A DNA stretch of 64,000 nucleotides. Origin: Allium sativum. Taxonomy: Eukaryota > Streptophyta > Magnoliopsida > Asparagales > Amaryllidaceae. Position 1 is the stretch's first letter. Each line of letters begins with the position of its first letter. Under the pieces are notes generated by a model. That model was not told the origin of the DNA, ran no database searches, and worked only from the letters and a program-made list of their open reading frames with translations. The position numbers and the translations under genes were made by a program. The stretch lies in NCBI GenBank assembly GCA_030737875.1, contig CM060910.1, positions 617,037,303 to 617,101,302 on the forward strand. The letters run 5' to 3'. This document shows positions 37,231 to 49,188 of the stretch, in pieces.

Positions 37231-39352
37231 AGTTAAAGACAGGTTATTGATTTTTGGGAAAATTAAAACTAAGTGGAGTTTTAATGAATCTTTAATTAGA
37301 TTGAAATGTGAATTGATAATTTAAATTATAAAATCTGAAAAGTGATCAAGCATGGAGTATCACCAGTTCTGCTCCAGAGCGATAGTTAAATCTTTAATTA
37401 GATTTGAACCTGAAATGGTAATTAATTTTACCGATAACACCGTGGTGTTAGATATGGAGTATTACTAGTTTTCTCCATGGGATAAATAGGTTGGGATTGG
37501 GAAATTAAATAAATAATTACTTCGGTGTGGTTCGCTAATCCCGACTAGTTTGGAAAACCATAATATGGTTTGAAATGATATCCAAAGGAAGATTAAAGAA
37601 TAAATTTAGAAGAATTTCTCTTTGATAAAATTTATGGGAACCTTTCCCTAAGAATGTGAAAATTGAATAAAAGAATATTCTGAATTGGAAAGAGGCGTAT
37701 GTTGTGTTTGTGTAATATGTGTTTATTATATATGTGGGTTATTCGGAATGGTCGGGTTTATACCCATTCTGAATAACTGATTCGACGATAAGTCAAAGAT
37801 GAAGACGGTGGTTGAAGACCGGAAGTATTCACATCGTTTGGGTGATTATTGGTGATCTTGATTGGGCTGTACACCCATGAGGAGGGAATCAGTTGGTGAT
37901 CATCCAGACGTACTTGGAGATCGATGAATATGCGAGGAAAGTGCCTCCGGTTTCGTTCAGACCCAGAACGAACTTGTAAATGGACTTTGCGTCTGACATT
38001 GGATTTTATTCTGTGTTGATTGATCTCTATTAAATATACATCTGTTTGGCGGCGGAGAATTTATTCTCTTGCTTAACGCCCTTCTTTGGGACATACGAGC
38101 TCAGAGGTTGTATATCGATGGACATCAGTCGCATGGAGTGAATTGCCTGTGTGGTACGCCTAAGTGGCAGATGATCAAGGCTTCTGTTGAAAAGCAAAGT
38201 CTTGTGGTTGATGATCAAAGCATAGCCTGTGTGGCATAGCTTTGTGTATACCGTGAATTCGTGAGCCTCACACCTCGGTATGAGTCAAAAACGGGATAGT
38301 GACTGCAGGGAGAGCACGACGTTTCTTTCTAGCTAGTGGTGGTGTCAGTGCTAAAACTGGCTGACATTTATACACTTTTCACCTGTGTGGTTGTTGGAAT
38401 GCGAGGCGCCTCGGATATAGGTCTGTTAGGACCGGGAAACGTGTGTTCAGGAATAACTAATCCTCAAAAGTAAGAGAGGACCGGCCCTGAAGATCCAAGG
38501 ATCATAGTGGGGTCCTGAGACATTTGCTAGAATGTCTCGAATCGGAGAGGAGCTTGCCCTTGCCTCGACTCATGACGGAAATCCAATTTCCAATACGTGA
38601 CATTGCGGTTTTATTTGTAGAGCCTAGTATGGCGACATGATAGATGGTACCCATGACGCCTAGGATTGATATTTATGATTTGAAATGTTTTGACACTATA
38701 CACTTATAATAGTATCAAGCGATTTGTTTTAAACGTACCAAGCATGTTTGGCTATTATAAGGGAAAACCCTATCCTCCGGCTTGCGTTGCATTGTGTGAT
38801 GAGACCTGGGTCTTATAATAGCTTCATTTTTCGAAAAAGCATTGCGTTGTTTATTTTATGCACTGGTGTTCTTGGGAGGAAACCCATTCCATGTTATACG
38901 GCGTGGTCCCTTGAATTACTCTCTTTTAAAGTAAAGTTTTAAATAACTGTTTTAGTTCTCACACCAGTCACATGACTGACCTGGAGTTTATTGTTTTAAC
39001 CTAAACTCTGGGTGCCCTTATTTTCCGCATGGGCAGCTAGTAGTTTTGGTTTTGCAGATTTATATTCACAGGATCCTGATTTACAGCTGGAACGATACTC
39101 GGAAAGCTCTGTATCCGTGTATTACTTCTAGTTGGGTTTTGTATTATTTTCTGCTGCAATATATGTAAATTTATTGTAATCTCTGATATCTGTCAGTTGT
39201 GCAATATTTATTTATACTCTGTACATTCTTGTATTCTGATGGAATTGTTGTAATAAACAATGAAATGTTCTTCTGTTTGTGTTCCATTTTGTTGTGTTCT
39301 CAAGGCAATCCGGGCTTTCCTTACGGGGGAAGTTACGGGTTACCACAAGAAA

Positions 39353-39477
39353 TTAGACTGGAAAAAACTGGAAATGAATATGACAAATAATCGAATATAA
39401 ATTAACTAAATGTAAGTGAATGAATAATATTAATAGAATGTAATTTGCAAAATTTAAAAGAAATGCACAGCAATAAC
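39353..39477 (+). mobile_element. Element D fragment between B3 and B4
   Basis: This 125 bp AT-rich piece continues the sequence interrupted at 33073. No coding potential is seen. It ends at the B4 insertion point. Confidence 0.4.
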
Positions 39478-39954
39478 TGAAACGACCCAAACTCGCCCTT
39501 ACGGGAAAGCCCGGATTGAGTTGAGAACATGACAAATCAGAATGCAAATAGAAGAACATTTCATTGATTATTACAACAATTACATCAGAGTACAAGAATA
39601 TAACAGAGTATGAATAAATAATATACATTTAATAAATATCAAAGATTTAAAATTACAATGCAGCGGAAAAATAATATGCAACACCCCGTATTTTCTGTGA
39701 ATATTAAAAATAACAAATTAAAGAATGCTTAATTTTAAAAGTGGGAATTAAGTAAAATGGGTAGCGCCATTGCGTTCGTCTTGGAATTCTATTTGAGATA
39801 GAGTCCGGGTTTGCGTAAAATGGATATAGTATGAAGAAGTTATGGAGGTTAGAAGATTTAAGTTTAAATTAGAATTAAATAAATAATTAATAAATCAAAA
39901 TTCGAAATTCAAACCGGTGAAAAGAAGTGGGTGGGAAAATTCCCTCCAGAGGGT

Positions 39955-40030
39955 GTCGACCCCCTTAAGGGGTGTCGACACAGGAGTCGACCCCCCTATA
40001 GGGGTGTCGACCCCCCTTGCAGGGGTCGAC
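39955..40030. repeat. GTCGAC palindrome cluster upstream of TATA box
   Basis: Five GTCGAC sites lie within 76 bp (39955, 39974, 39986, 40006, 40025). Between them are GC arms with changing centres: CCCCTTAAGGGG, CCCCTATAGGGG and CCCTTGCAGGG. Smaller GTCGAC groups sit at the matching place in the other family A copies (about 13-35, and 3183-3209). Confidence 0.85.
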
Positions 40031-40177
40031 CCCTGCTGACTGTTCTGGACAGTGACAATTATCTGAGTTTTAGGGCTACATGGCGACTTCTGATTGGCCT
40101 AATGACGCATTTTCTCGGACTGGATGGTTTGGATGGATCCTATGTTGATCTAAGGGCTCTAATTAATCCTACACATC

Positions 40178-40185
40178 TATATAAG
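40178..40185 (+). promoter_or_regulatory. TATA box, family A solo LTR
   Basis: TATATAAG is followed by CACACATAAACC and a leader beginning AAACCCTAACC, as in the outer family A LTR. Confidence 0.68.
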
Positions 40186-43100
40186 CACACATAAACCTAA
40201 ACCCTAACCTCATATCCCTATTCTATGATACCACCATGCTGTCCATCTCTAAACTAGCCTACCCTCCTTCTCCAAACTAGAAATCAAATTGGAGAGCTTC
40301 AAATTAAAGTAAAGGTTTTCCGCTCCAATCGACAAAGAGAGATTAGAATTGCTACAACGTCAAATAATTCTCTTTTTCTAATCCTATAGTTGTAGGTTCA
40401 GTTATTATTCAGATTTGAACACATAATAGAAATCATTACTGTAATAAATCTAATCTCGAACTATGCCTAATTGTAATGATAACAAATTCTAATTCATTCT
40501 TATTCTTTTGTCAAATCTGAGATTAACTATGCCTGCGAGACTGTTACTAGTGATACAATTGAATCTATCTTGTTGTACATCAAATTGGTGATTCTTTTAT
40601 GTTCAGTTCTATTGAATCTTTATGCCTATGATGTAACTTGCTCAGTTGCTCCTATTTATTGTTGTGTACAAAAAATCTATTAGAACCATGATTCTTGTGT
40701 TTGGTACACCTTTACATGCTTATTCTCTTATGTCAATTCTTGCGTTTCTTCTCTGTTCCCCTTTTCGTTTTATTTTATGAATACTAGGTTCATTTGGAAA
40801 CCTAGTTCGAATCTTTTTGTACGTACGGTTGAAACGCAGGGAATTGGGTATAACTTAATTAAGTAATTTTGGGCATAACAAGTAAATGTGACATAACTTG
40901 AATTGACTACACTTGTGGATAATTGACATGTAAACTTGGACATGAATGGTAAATATGTAAATTGGTTAAATGATGAACAAGCCTAACCCGAGGTTAGATT
41001 GAGTTGCGGTGTAAGGCTGCCCGGAACCGCCCGGCACATCCAGCGACCGCAAAAACAGATCTAATGTGAGATGTTAGCGCATTAAGCCCAAAACCCGAGT
41101 TAGAATGAGTTTGCGATAGAAGTCTTCCCGGAACCGCCTGACACATCCAGCAACCACAAATAATAGTTCTATTGTGAGAGGTTGGTGCATTAATGAATGA
41201 ATTAATGCTAATGACCAAACATGCTAAGAATGGCAGGGTTAAGTTAACATAGGCAACACTTAACCAATGCAACATGTTAATCAAACAAATGGGTGGGATT
41301 AGGTTAAATTGAGAACAATTAACCGTTATAACATGTTGGTTAGGAAACCCTAGTAAGGGGACCCATTTCAGCAGTAACCCACATAGATGTATCACGGTAC
41401 CCTGAACTAGGCAGGGTGGGGCACGCTTACGGGGCTAATTATAAGCGGTCAAAATAGCGGCAGGTTGTGCGTCAATGTAGGTTCCGACGGAGTATGGGCA
41501 TGCACGTACTCTAGAGTGGAAAAATCAGGCACTGGGCATCAGTAGTTATACACTGTGCATCTTGAATTGTGTCGGGTCGCCATCATAGGGATCGATACAC
41601 CCTATGGTGGGAACAAAACATGTATCTACAAACAGGCGGGGTCGAATGACACAAGTAATAAATACATGCGAGTAGAAGCCGATCGATAAAGGGATCATTT
41701 TATTATGAACACATGAGGCTAGTTGAAACAACTGTTAGTAGGTGCAGAGAAATAGAAATAGGTGCGATAGCATATTCAGTTTATCTTGCCTTATCTTGTC
41801 TTATGTTATCTTGCTACTATGGTATTGTCTTATATTCAGTTTATTCATGTCATGATCCTTTCTCTTATTTACATACTGAAAATCACTGGGCTTACCAGGC
41901 TTTATGTCTGACCCATTTTCTTTCGTCTTCTTTTTCTTCCATTTCCCCATCCCCCCTGGTCCACAGGAGGGAATACTTCAACTTAGTTCAGACCTTTTCC
42001 AGCTTGAAGAGAGTAGATGTATTGCTTAGACTCTCTTTTCTTGGGCTATAGCTGTGGTTACACTTTTATTGGGGATTTATGCTGCTTTACTACTGTTTTA
42101 TGCTTCTTTATGTATTTGGAGTTTTGAACCAAGAAAGAGGTTTTATTGCAATGACTTGGAAGTTGGGTTTTGAGACAATGGTTGAAACATTTTGACAAAA
42201 CCACGCTGCTTATGAAATAATTCCATTTTTTCCTCTATTTGTATGTCTTGTAAACTATCTGTATCTTTTACCTATAATGCTTCATCATAGTTAATGCATT
42301 CCCTTTGTGAGTGACCTTAACGAAGGCTGGGTGTTTCATAATACATAATGCAACTGAAAGAAATACACGGATACAGAGCTTTCCGAGTATAGTTCCAGCT
42401 GTAAATTCAGGATCATGTTAATATAATATCTACAGAAACCCAACTACTAGCTGCCTGTATGGAAAATAGGGACACCTAGTGTTTAGGTTAAAACAATAAA
42501 CTCCAGGTCAGTCATGTGACTGGTGTGAGAACTAAAAACAGTCGTTAGATCTTTACTTTAAAAATAAAGTAAATCAAGAGACCGTGCTGTATAATATGGA
42601 ACGGGTTTCCTCTTAAGAATACAAGTGCATATAACAAACAACGCAATGCTTTTTGGAAAAATGAAGCTATTATAAGACTCGGGTCCCATCACACAATGCA
42701 ACGCAAGCCGACGGATAGAGTTTTCCCTTATAATAGCCAAACACGCTTGGTACGTTTAAAACAAATCATTTTGATACTATTATAAGTGTAAAGTGTATAA
42801 AAAAACCTCAAATATAAATGTATAAATCATAAACGGCATAGTACCCCATCCTACTATGTCGCCATACTAGGCTCTACAATGAAAACCAAAATGTCATGTA
42901 TTGGAAATTAGATTTCCGTCATGAGTCGAGGCTAGGGACGTACTCCTCGCCGACTTCGAGACACTCTAGCAAATGCCTCAGGATCTCCTGCAGTAGACCC
43001 TTGGATCCTCCAAGGCCAGTCTTCTCTTACATTTGAGGATTTGCAATTCATGAACACACGTTTCCCGATCCTATAGGACCTATCCATCGGCTCCGTAGTT

Positions 43101-43297
43101 ACCGATATATCCGAGGCGCCTCACAGTCAATCATCCACATAGGTAAAAATATAATAAATGTTTGGGCTCCATACCATGACAACGAAAGAAATTCTTGTCC
43201 CCCTCGGGTCCCTTATCCCGTTTTTGACTCATACTGAGGTGTGAGGCTCACGAATTAACGTTATACGCAAAGCTATCCCCTTTAAGGCCATGCTTTG

Positions 43298-46200
43298 TGT
43301 TGTATATAACAGTGTTGTATACACAATTATATGATTTTTGTTTGATGATAACAACCAAATATATTTTATTATTGAATGTGTTTGTAACTGTATTAGTATA
43401 CTACACAATAGACAGGAATATAATATTTCTATTTAAATAAAATACAACTGTATAGAAATTTAAATATTCACACAGTATTTTATTTGAATAAGAATATTTT
43501 ATTTTAATATTTAAACAGTACAATTTACAACTCCACTATTTGTATATACATCACTAATATACATTTCAATATATTCAATTTCATACTCAGCTTCTCTATA
43601 CAACACTTATACTCACATATACAGACACTCACATTAACTTGTACATTGACACTGTTATTGTCTTCCGTCTTCACTGCATCTTCACTGTCAGTCCAGTCAT
43701 CATCTTCTTACCTGTCACAAATAGAAAAACACAAACAGTATACTGTAAAAAAATAAAATTAAATACAAGCAAATAAAAAATTATTTTTGAATTTTATTTG
43801 CCTCAGAATTTCGATGTGTTTCTCATCATTTTTCTAGTCGTGGTCTGATATGTAGGAACAGGAAAAAATGTCCGATGGCTGCATGTACACACGTGTATAA
43901 ATATACACGTGTACACTGCCTCGCCAATCAGTGAACAACTAAGGAGTAGCCATGTGGACCTTCTCGACTCAGTGCAAATCAGTGTGCAAATGGTTGAGCC
44001 AAAAGTGCAAATAAGAATAAAAAGCCGAAATGATCGAAAGAAATTCAAAGTTGATGCAAGTATACATGGAGAGGTAGAGCACAAGTAAACATAGAGTGGT
44101 CGAGCCATGTTCAAACACAAAAATGGTGATGCGGCCAACATGTAAAATAGTGTGAACAAGAACACACAAGTATTTCTGAAAACAAAAGTCTATTTGCATG
44201 CACAAGCTCAAGAGTTTAAAATGATCCAGCAAACAATTTCAAGCCAACAAATGTATATTCTGAAAGGTCGGACATGAAATGATTCTCATGTAAAAAATGG
44301 TACAAGACAGTGGCTAAAAAGTAAGATCATATTTTTTAACAATATATATGTGGAAGACAAGGTTCAAATTGATGGCAGCCGAGTGTAAGTTATACTTGGT
44401 GCAGTCAGTGGTCAGGTGCAAAGCTACATGAACACAGGTCTAAATGCAACAAATCAAGTTCAGGGCCTCGGCACAACAATATGCAACATACAAACTAAAC
44501 TGAGCAAGATCAAAAATGTATGTCGAGCACAACACAGCAATACAAATACTAGTCTGAAGGATGTAGTTCAACATTGCTCAAAGACATAGATGGAGCAACA
44601 GTGAAACAAATTCAGGGATAGGAACTCTAAATATGGTGAATAAGGCAAATATGAACAGCAAGCATGAATCAAAATAGTCAAGACTCAAGAAATGCTACAA
44701 CATGCACATGAACACAACAAAACTAGTGACACTAATGTACATGCAGGTGCAATAGTTCCTAAGGATCTACACATTTTAACAAGAATGCAAGGGCCAAGCA
44801 AGTTACAAGAAATAGCAAGCAACAATTTTTTTTATCAAGACAAATTGCAGAAGGTCGAAGTAAAGCTTCTGTTCTTATAAGTTTAAATAAACAGAAAATT
44901 CAAGTGAAGTATCATGTATAGGATCCGTTCTCAAAATGCCAAATAACCCAAAATGATCAAAGGGAATATACATAAATGGCCAATAGTAAACAGCATGCCA
45001 AATACAAAGATCACAATGGAAAAACTTAACACAAATCAAGCCAGTTTTAAAACAAGGGTGAACAGGCACTCAGAAATATGTGGAGCATGAAGCAGTAGTG
45101 TGTGCATTCAGCATGTCATTTTAGCTATAAAGCATTCAAGAAGAACAACAAGCAATTGGGCAACTGCAAGGAATCCAGCAAGTATGAAGGAGCAATATAG
45201 AGCAACATCAAATGCATCAAGTACAAAAAAACAGTTTGTTCAAATAAGTCGTGATAAATATAGCATCAGAACCTATATTTGACTGTACAAAGCAAATGGG
45301 AGCAAGCAAGTGCAAATGGACAGTGGCATTTACAAGATCATGGTGCAATGGATAAAACAGTTTAAACAAGTTCATATTTAGGTGCTTCAAGGCAATGGCG
45401 TGTTCAAATTTAAAAGGCCAGATTGAAATTTTCAAAGAGAAAGAAAAATCGAAGTTCCATAAAAAAGTATACGGTTTTGTTTAAACAATGATCAATTCAA
45501 AACAATAAAAATCTCCGGAAGTTTGAATATTTCAACGTCCATGAATACAAAGCCAAGAATATCATAAGTCCCAAAATTTACGCAACAATTAGGACAAAAT
45601 CTATTAACGAAATCAGAGCACAAATTTAGGATTTTTAATCCTATACATACACAGATTCATCAGTGGTTTAAATCTATCCAAGTTCAAGCACAATCAAAGA
45701 GAAATTCGATTTAAAAATCATAGCAGAGGACAAGCCAGAAACTTGGATCCAAATCAAAGCATTTCAATTCAAACAAGCAACATAGATAGCCACTGAAGAT
45801 TCAACAGCACAACCAGTTAGAGCGGCGGCCTTCAGATTCCAAGAGAAATCAAAACCCTAGATCGCAAGTATCAACAAAGAGAGAGAGCGGTAGCTTATAA
45901 GAGGAGTACATACCCTATACCACCATCGCCATTTTTCAGAGAGTAACAAAAGTGATCAGGCCAAAAAGGAAATGAGTGAACCAAGGCAAAATGGCCAACC
46001 AAGTTTGTTTTGAAAGTGCTAAAGCACTAAAGGATTTAAAATAAAACTAAGATTTTATTCTAAAGGGTTTTTTAATTTGTTTTTGTTAATTTGTTTTTAT
46101 TTGTTTCAATCTGTAAAAATCTAGCAGTTTTCTAGTTTTTCTGTAAAACTAGAGAGACGAATTAAGGGATTTGTAATTCAGGGAAATCTAGTTTCAGGGA

Positions 46201-47315
46201 TAGAAGCCAATGCAGGGTTTTGAGCATAGGGTTAAGAACAGTTGGGAGCGAGGGTCGCGAGTTTACAGGGGATTGTAAGCGTAGAGATTGTTTTAACTCC
46301 TAGTAGAAACCTTCGGGAATGCAGCAGTAGGCAGGGTTTTGCTGAAGCTGGGTATATCTGTGTGTTATTTATTTTCCGCATTTATTCTTATTATTATCTG
46401 CGCTGTTATTATTTAATTGCTCTGTGAAATTCTACGATAAACCCTAAAGATATCACAAATTTAGGATTTTTAATCCTATAAATACACAGATTCATCACTG
46501 GTTTAAATCTATCCAAGTTCAAGCACAATCAAAGAGAAATTCGATTTAAAAATCATACCAGAGGACAAGCCAAAAACTTGGACCCAAATCAAAGCATTTC
46601 AATTCAAACAAGCATCATAGATAGCCATTGGAGATTCGACAACACAATTAGTTAGAGCGGCGGCCTTCAGATTCCAAGAGAAATCAAAACCCTAAATCGC
46701 AAGTATCAACGAAGACAAAGAGAGCAGCGGCTTATAAGAGGAGTACAACCCTAGATCACCATCGCCATTTTTCAGAGAGTAACAAAAGTGATCAGGCCAA
46801 AAAGGAAATGAGTGAACCAAGACAAAGTGGCCAGCCAAGTTTGTTTTGAAAGGGCTAAAGCACTAAAGGATTTGAAATAAAACTAGGGTTTTATTCTAAA
46901 GGATTTTTTAATTTGTTTTTGTTAATTTGTTTTTATTCGTTTCAATCTGTAAAAATCTAGTAGTTCTCTAGTTTGTCTGTAAAACTAGAGAGACGAATTA
47001 CGGGATTTGTAATTCGTGGAAATCTGGTTTCGGGGATAGAAAGCAGTGCAGGGTTTTGAGCGTAGGGTTAAGAACAGTTGGGAGTGAGTGTCGTGAGTTT
47101 ACAGGAGTTTGTAAGCATAGAGATTGTTTTAACTCCTAGTAGAAACCTTGAGGAATGCAGCAGTAGGCAGGGTTTTGCCGAAGCTGGGTATATCTGTGTG
47201 TTATTTATTTTCCGCATTTATTTTGATTATTATCTATGCTGTTATTATTTAATTACTCTGTAAAAATATGCGATAAACCCTATTCACCCCCTCTAGGGTT
47301 AATTTAGATCCTACA
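43298..47315 (+). mobile_element. Copia-like solo LTR
   Basis: This 4018 bp LTR has a perfect target duplication CTTTG (43293-43297, 47316-47320). It starts TGTTGTATATAACAG, soon followed by TTTGATGATAACAACC, and ends with CACCCCCTCTAGGG and TTAGATCCTACA. These ends are typical of plant Ty1/copia LTRs of the SIRE/Tork type. The R-like segment with TGTGTTATTTATTTTCCGC occurs twice because of an 835-bp tandem duplication. No primer site, polypurine tract or coding domain is present. Confidence 0.85.
45619..47280 (+). repeat. 835-bp tandem duplication in copia-like LTR
   Basis: Unit 1 starts at 45619 and unit 2 at 46454; both begin CACAAATTTAGGATTTTTAA and end near CGATAAACCCTA. Each contains GTAGAAACCTT and TTATTTATTTTCCGCATTTA, the usual R/polyadenylation part of such LTRs. 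The units have diverged visibly, so the duplication is not recent. Confidence 0.9.
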
Positions 47316-48328
47316 CTTTGATCATCAATAACAAGACTCTACTTTTCAACAAAAGCCTAGATCATTTGCATCTCAGCATGCTACATTGACAATTCACACC
47401 ATGCAACTGATGTGTATCGAAATATAACCTTTAAGCTCGTACGTCCCAGAGAAGGGTGTTAAGTAATAGAATAAATTCTCCGCCACCAAAAAGATATATA
47501 TTTAATAGAGATCAATCAACACAGAATAAAATCCAATGTCAGACACACATCCATTTAGTTGTTCGTTCTGGGTCTGAACGAAACCGGAGGCACCTTATTC
47601 CTCGTCCCATATGTCCAATACAGGAGAGAGGTCCTCGCATATCCGGTCGATCTCCAAGTACGTCTGGACGATCACCACTTATTAACTTGTTTTAGGTGTA
47701 CAGCCCAATCAAGACATCAGTAATCATCCAAATTATGTGAAGAACTCCGGTCTTCAACCATTGTCTTCATCGTCGACTTATCGTCGAATCAGTTATTCAG
47801 AATGGTATAAACCTGGACTTTCCGAATAACTTGCATATCTCATAAACAAGTGCTATAAAAACACAACATATGCCTCATTACAATTTAGAATATTCTTTTA
47901 TTCAATTACTCACAACATCAGGGAAAGGTTCCCGTTAATTTTTTCAAAGACAAATTATTTAAATTTATTATTTAATCTTCCTTTGGATATCAATTCAAAC
48001 CAAATTAAGGTTTATCCAAACTAGTCGGGATTAGCGCACCTTACCGAAGTAATCGTTTGTTTAATTTCCCAATCCCAACCTATTCATAGCATAGAGGAAA
48101 ACTGGTAATACTCCATATCTAACACCACGGTATTATCAGTAAATTTAATTACAATTTCATGTTCAAATCTAATTAAAGATTTAACTATTGCTTGGAGTAA
48201 AATTGGTGCTACTCTATTTTCGATCATTTCCCAAATTTGATAATTTAAATTATCACATTCTCTTTTCAATCTAATTAAAGATTCATTTAAAACTCCACTT
48301 AGTTTTAATCTTCCCAAAAATCAATATT

Positions 48329-48540
48329 AGGATTAATTAACTTTGGAAACACAAACATGTCGCATTGACAATCTACAACGTACTATTGATTCCTGCAGAT
48401 ATATAACCTCTAAACTCGTACGTCTTAGAGAAGGGTGTTAAGCAAGAGAAGAAATTCTCCACCACCAAACAAATATATATTTAGCAGAGATCAACCATAC
48501 AGTTTGAAATACAATGTTAGACATGTAATCCTGTCTTCTG
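48329..48540 (-). repeat. Displaced duplicate of B4 LTR segment
   Basis: About 200 bp here resembles 47375-47580 of the same LTR (shared words: CTCGTACGTC, AGAGAAGGGTGTTAAG, ATTCTCC, CCACCAAA). It interrupts sequence that is continuous in B2 and B3 between AAAATCAATA and GGGTTAAAGAAC. It looks like a copy moved about 1 kb within one LTR. Confidence 0.7.
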
Positions 48541-49188
48541 GGTTAAAGAACTAATGTTATTTAAAACACAGTTCACGATAAACCCAAAATCACATTCCAT
48601 AATTATGGAATCTTCACGAAAAACAGATCGATATGTATATAATCAATATCAATTTCCGTATCCGACTAATAATATAAATGGAATAACGACCAAGCCTTTT
48701 AAATTCCATATATATTACTAGTCTTCCTCCGCAGAAGTTCACTTCGATTATTATCAAATCGAATTCCATTCCATTCCAATTTGTTGTATTAAATCAGAAA
48801 ACTTTACTTTGGAAATTTTCCTTTAAATCTAAATAAAAAGATTTATAAATTCCTAATCACATTTCATTGTAAATCGGGTTAAAGAACGAAGGTTGTTAAA
48901 AACACAGTTTACAATAAACCCAATTCACATTCCATTTTATTCCAATTATTAAGTATAATTGGAAACTCCAATAATATTATTTAAGAATTTATTCTTTTCA
49001 CATGGGGTTCAAGAACAGTTTTACTGAAAACACCATTCATGAAAAACCCAAAATCCAATTCTTTTATTCAATTCCAATTAAATGTTAATTAATTGGAAAA
49101 CTTGACTAAATCTTTATTAAAAGATTTATTCTTTTTCTCAACTGGGTTTAAGAATAGTGTTATTGAAGACACCGTTCACGACAAACCC
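48541..49188 (-). repeat. Four GGGTT/AACCC stem-loop modules (B4)
   Basis: Modules of 45-46 bp at 48541-48586, 48876-48921, 49005-49049 and 49144-49188 keep the outer arms GGGTT/AACCC. They contain AAAACAC or GAAGACAC cores that mirror the B3 modules on the opposite strand. Spacers are unrelated to each other. Confidence 0.8.

Larger units (their letters stand above)
34376..39036 (+). other. Candidate LTR intron, B3
   Basis: The donor ATG|GTGAGT is at 34376. The hairpin CAGTC/GACTG (38965-38978) carries CTGAC (38976-38980). It is followed by a T-rich tract and GGGCAG ending at 39036. Length is 4661 bp and the branch A to AG distance is 57 bases. Confidence 0.5.
33074..39347 (+). mobile_element. 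Family B solo LTR B3
   Basis: This 6274 bp LTR starts TGTAATAACCCGG, ends GGGTTACCACA, and has a perfect target duplication AGAAA (33069-33073, 39348-39352). In order: doubled U3 block (33475-33720), CCCGTTGTGTTCGGAATGGG block (about 33857), GC-rich leader (34030-34340), ATG|GTGAGT donor (34376), AAAAATC palindromes (about 34430-35000), TCATGTGTTGA repeats, ATCCGACCATCGGAT (about 36379), three GGGTT/AACCC stem-loops, acceptor module (38965-39036), and CTGCTGCAATATATG near 39150. No internal region remains. Confidence 0.93.
39677..42338 (+). mobile_element. Family A solo LTR in B4
   Basis: This 2662 bp LTR starts TGCAACACCCCG, ends GGGTGTTTCA, and has a perfect target duplication TAATA (39672-39676, 42339-42343). 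Removing it restores family B sequence matching B2 near 17236. It contains GTCGAC palindromes, TATATAAG (40178), two stem-loop units (41004-41052 intact, about 41108-41158 eroded), a CAGGC/GTCTG hairpin (41896-41910) with CTGAC, a pyrimidine tract and CCACAG ending at 41966. The donor is weak (GTAGGT at 40392). Confidence 0.93.

Noticed and set aside
39313..39347. A separate short element starting near CGGGCTTTCC
   Set aside because: The perfect AGAAA duplication outside 33074 and 39347 shows that this is simply the end of B3.
44692..45282. Possible coding frames of about 60 codons in the copia-like LTR
   Set aside because: They are short, unrelated to gag or pol, and lie between proven LTR ends with a target duplication and no internal region.
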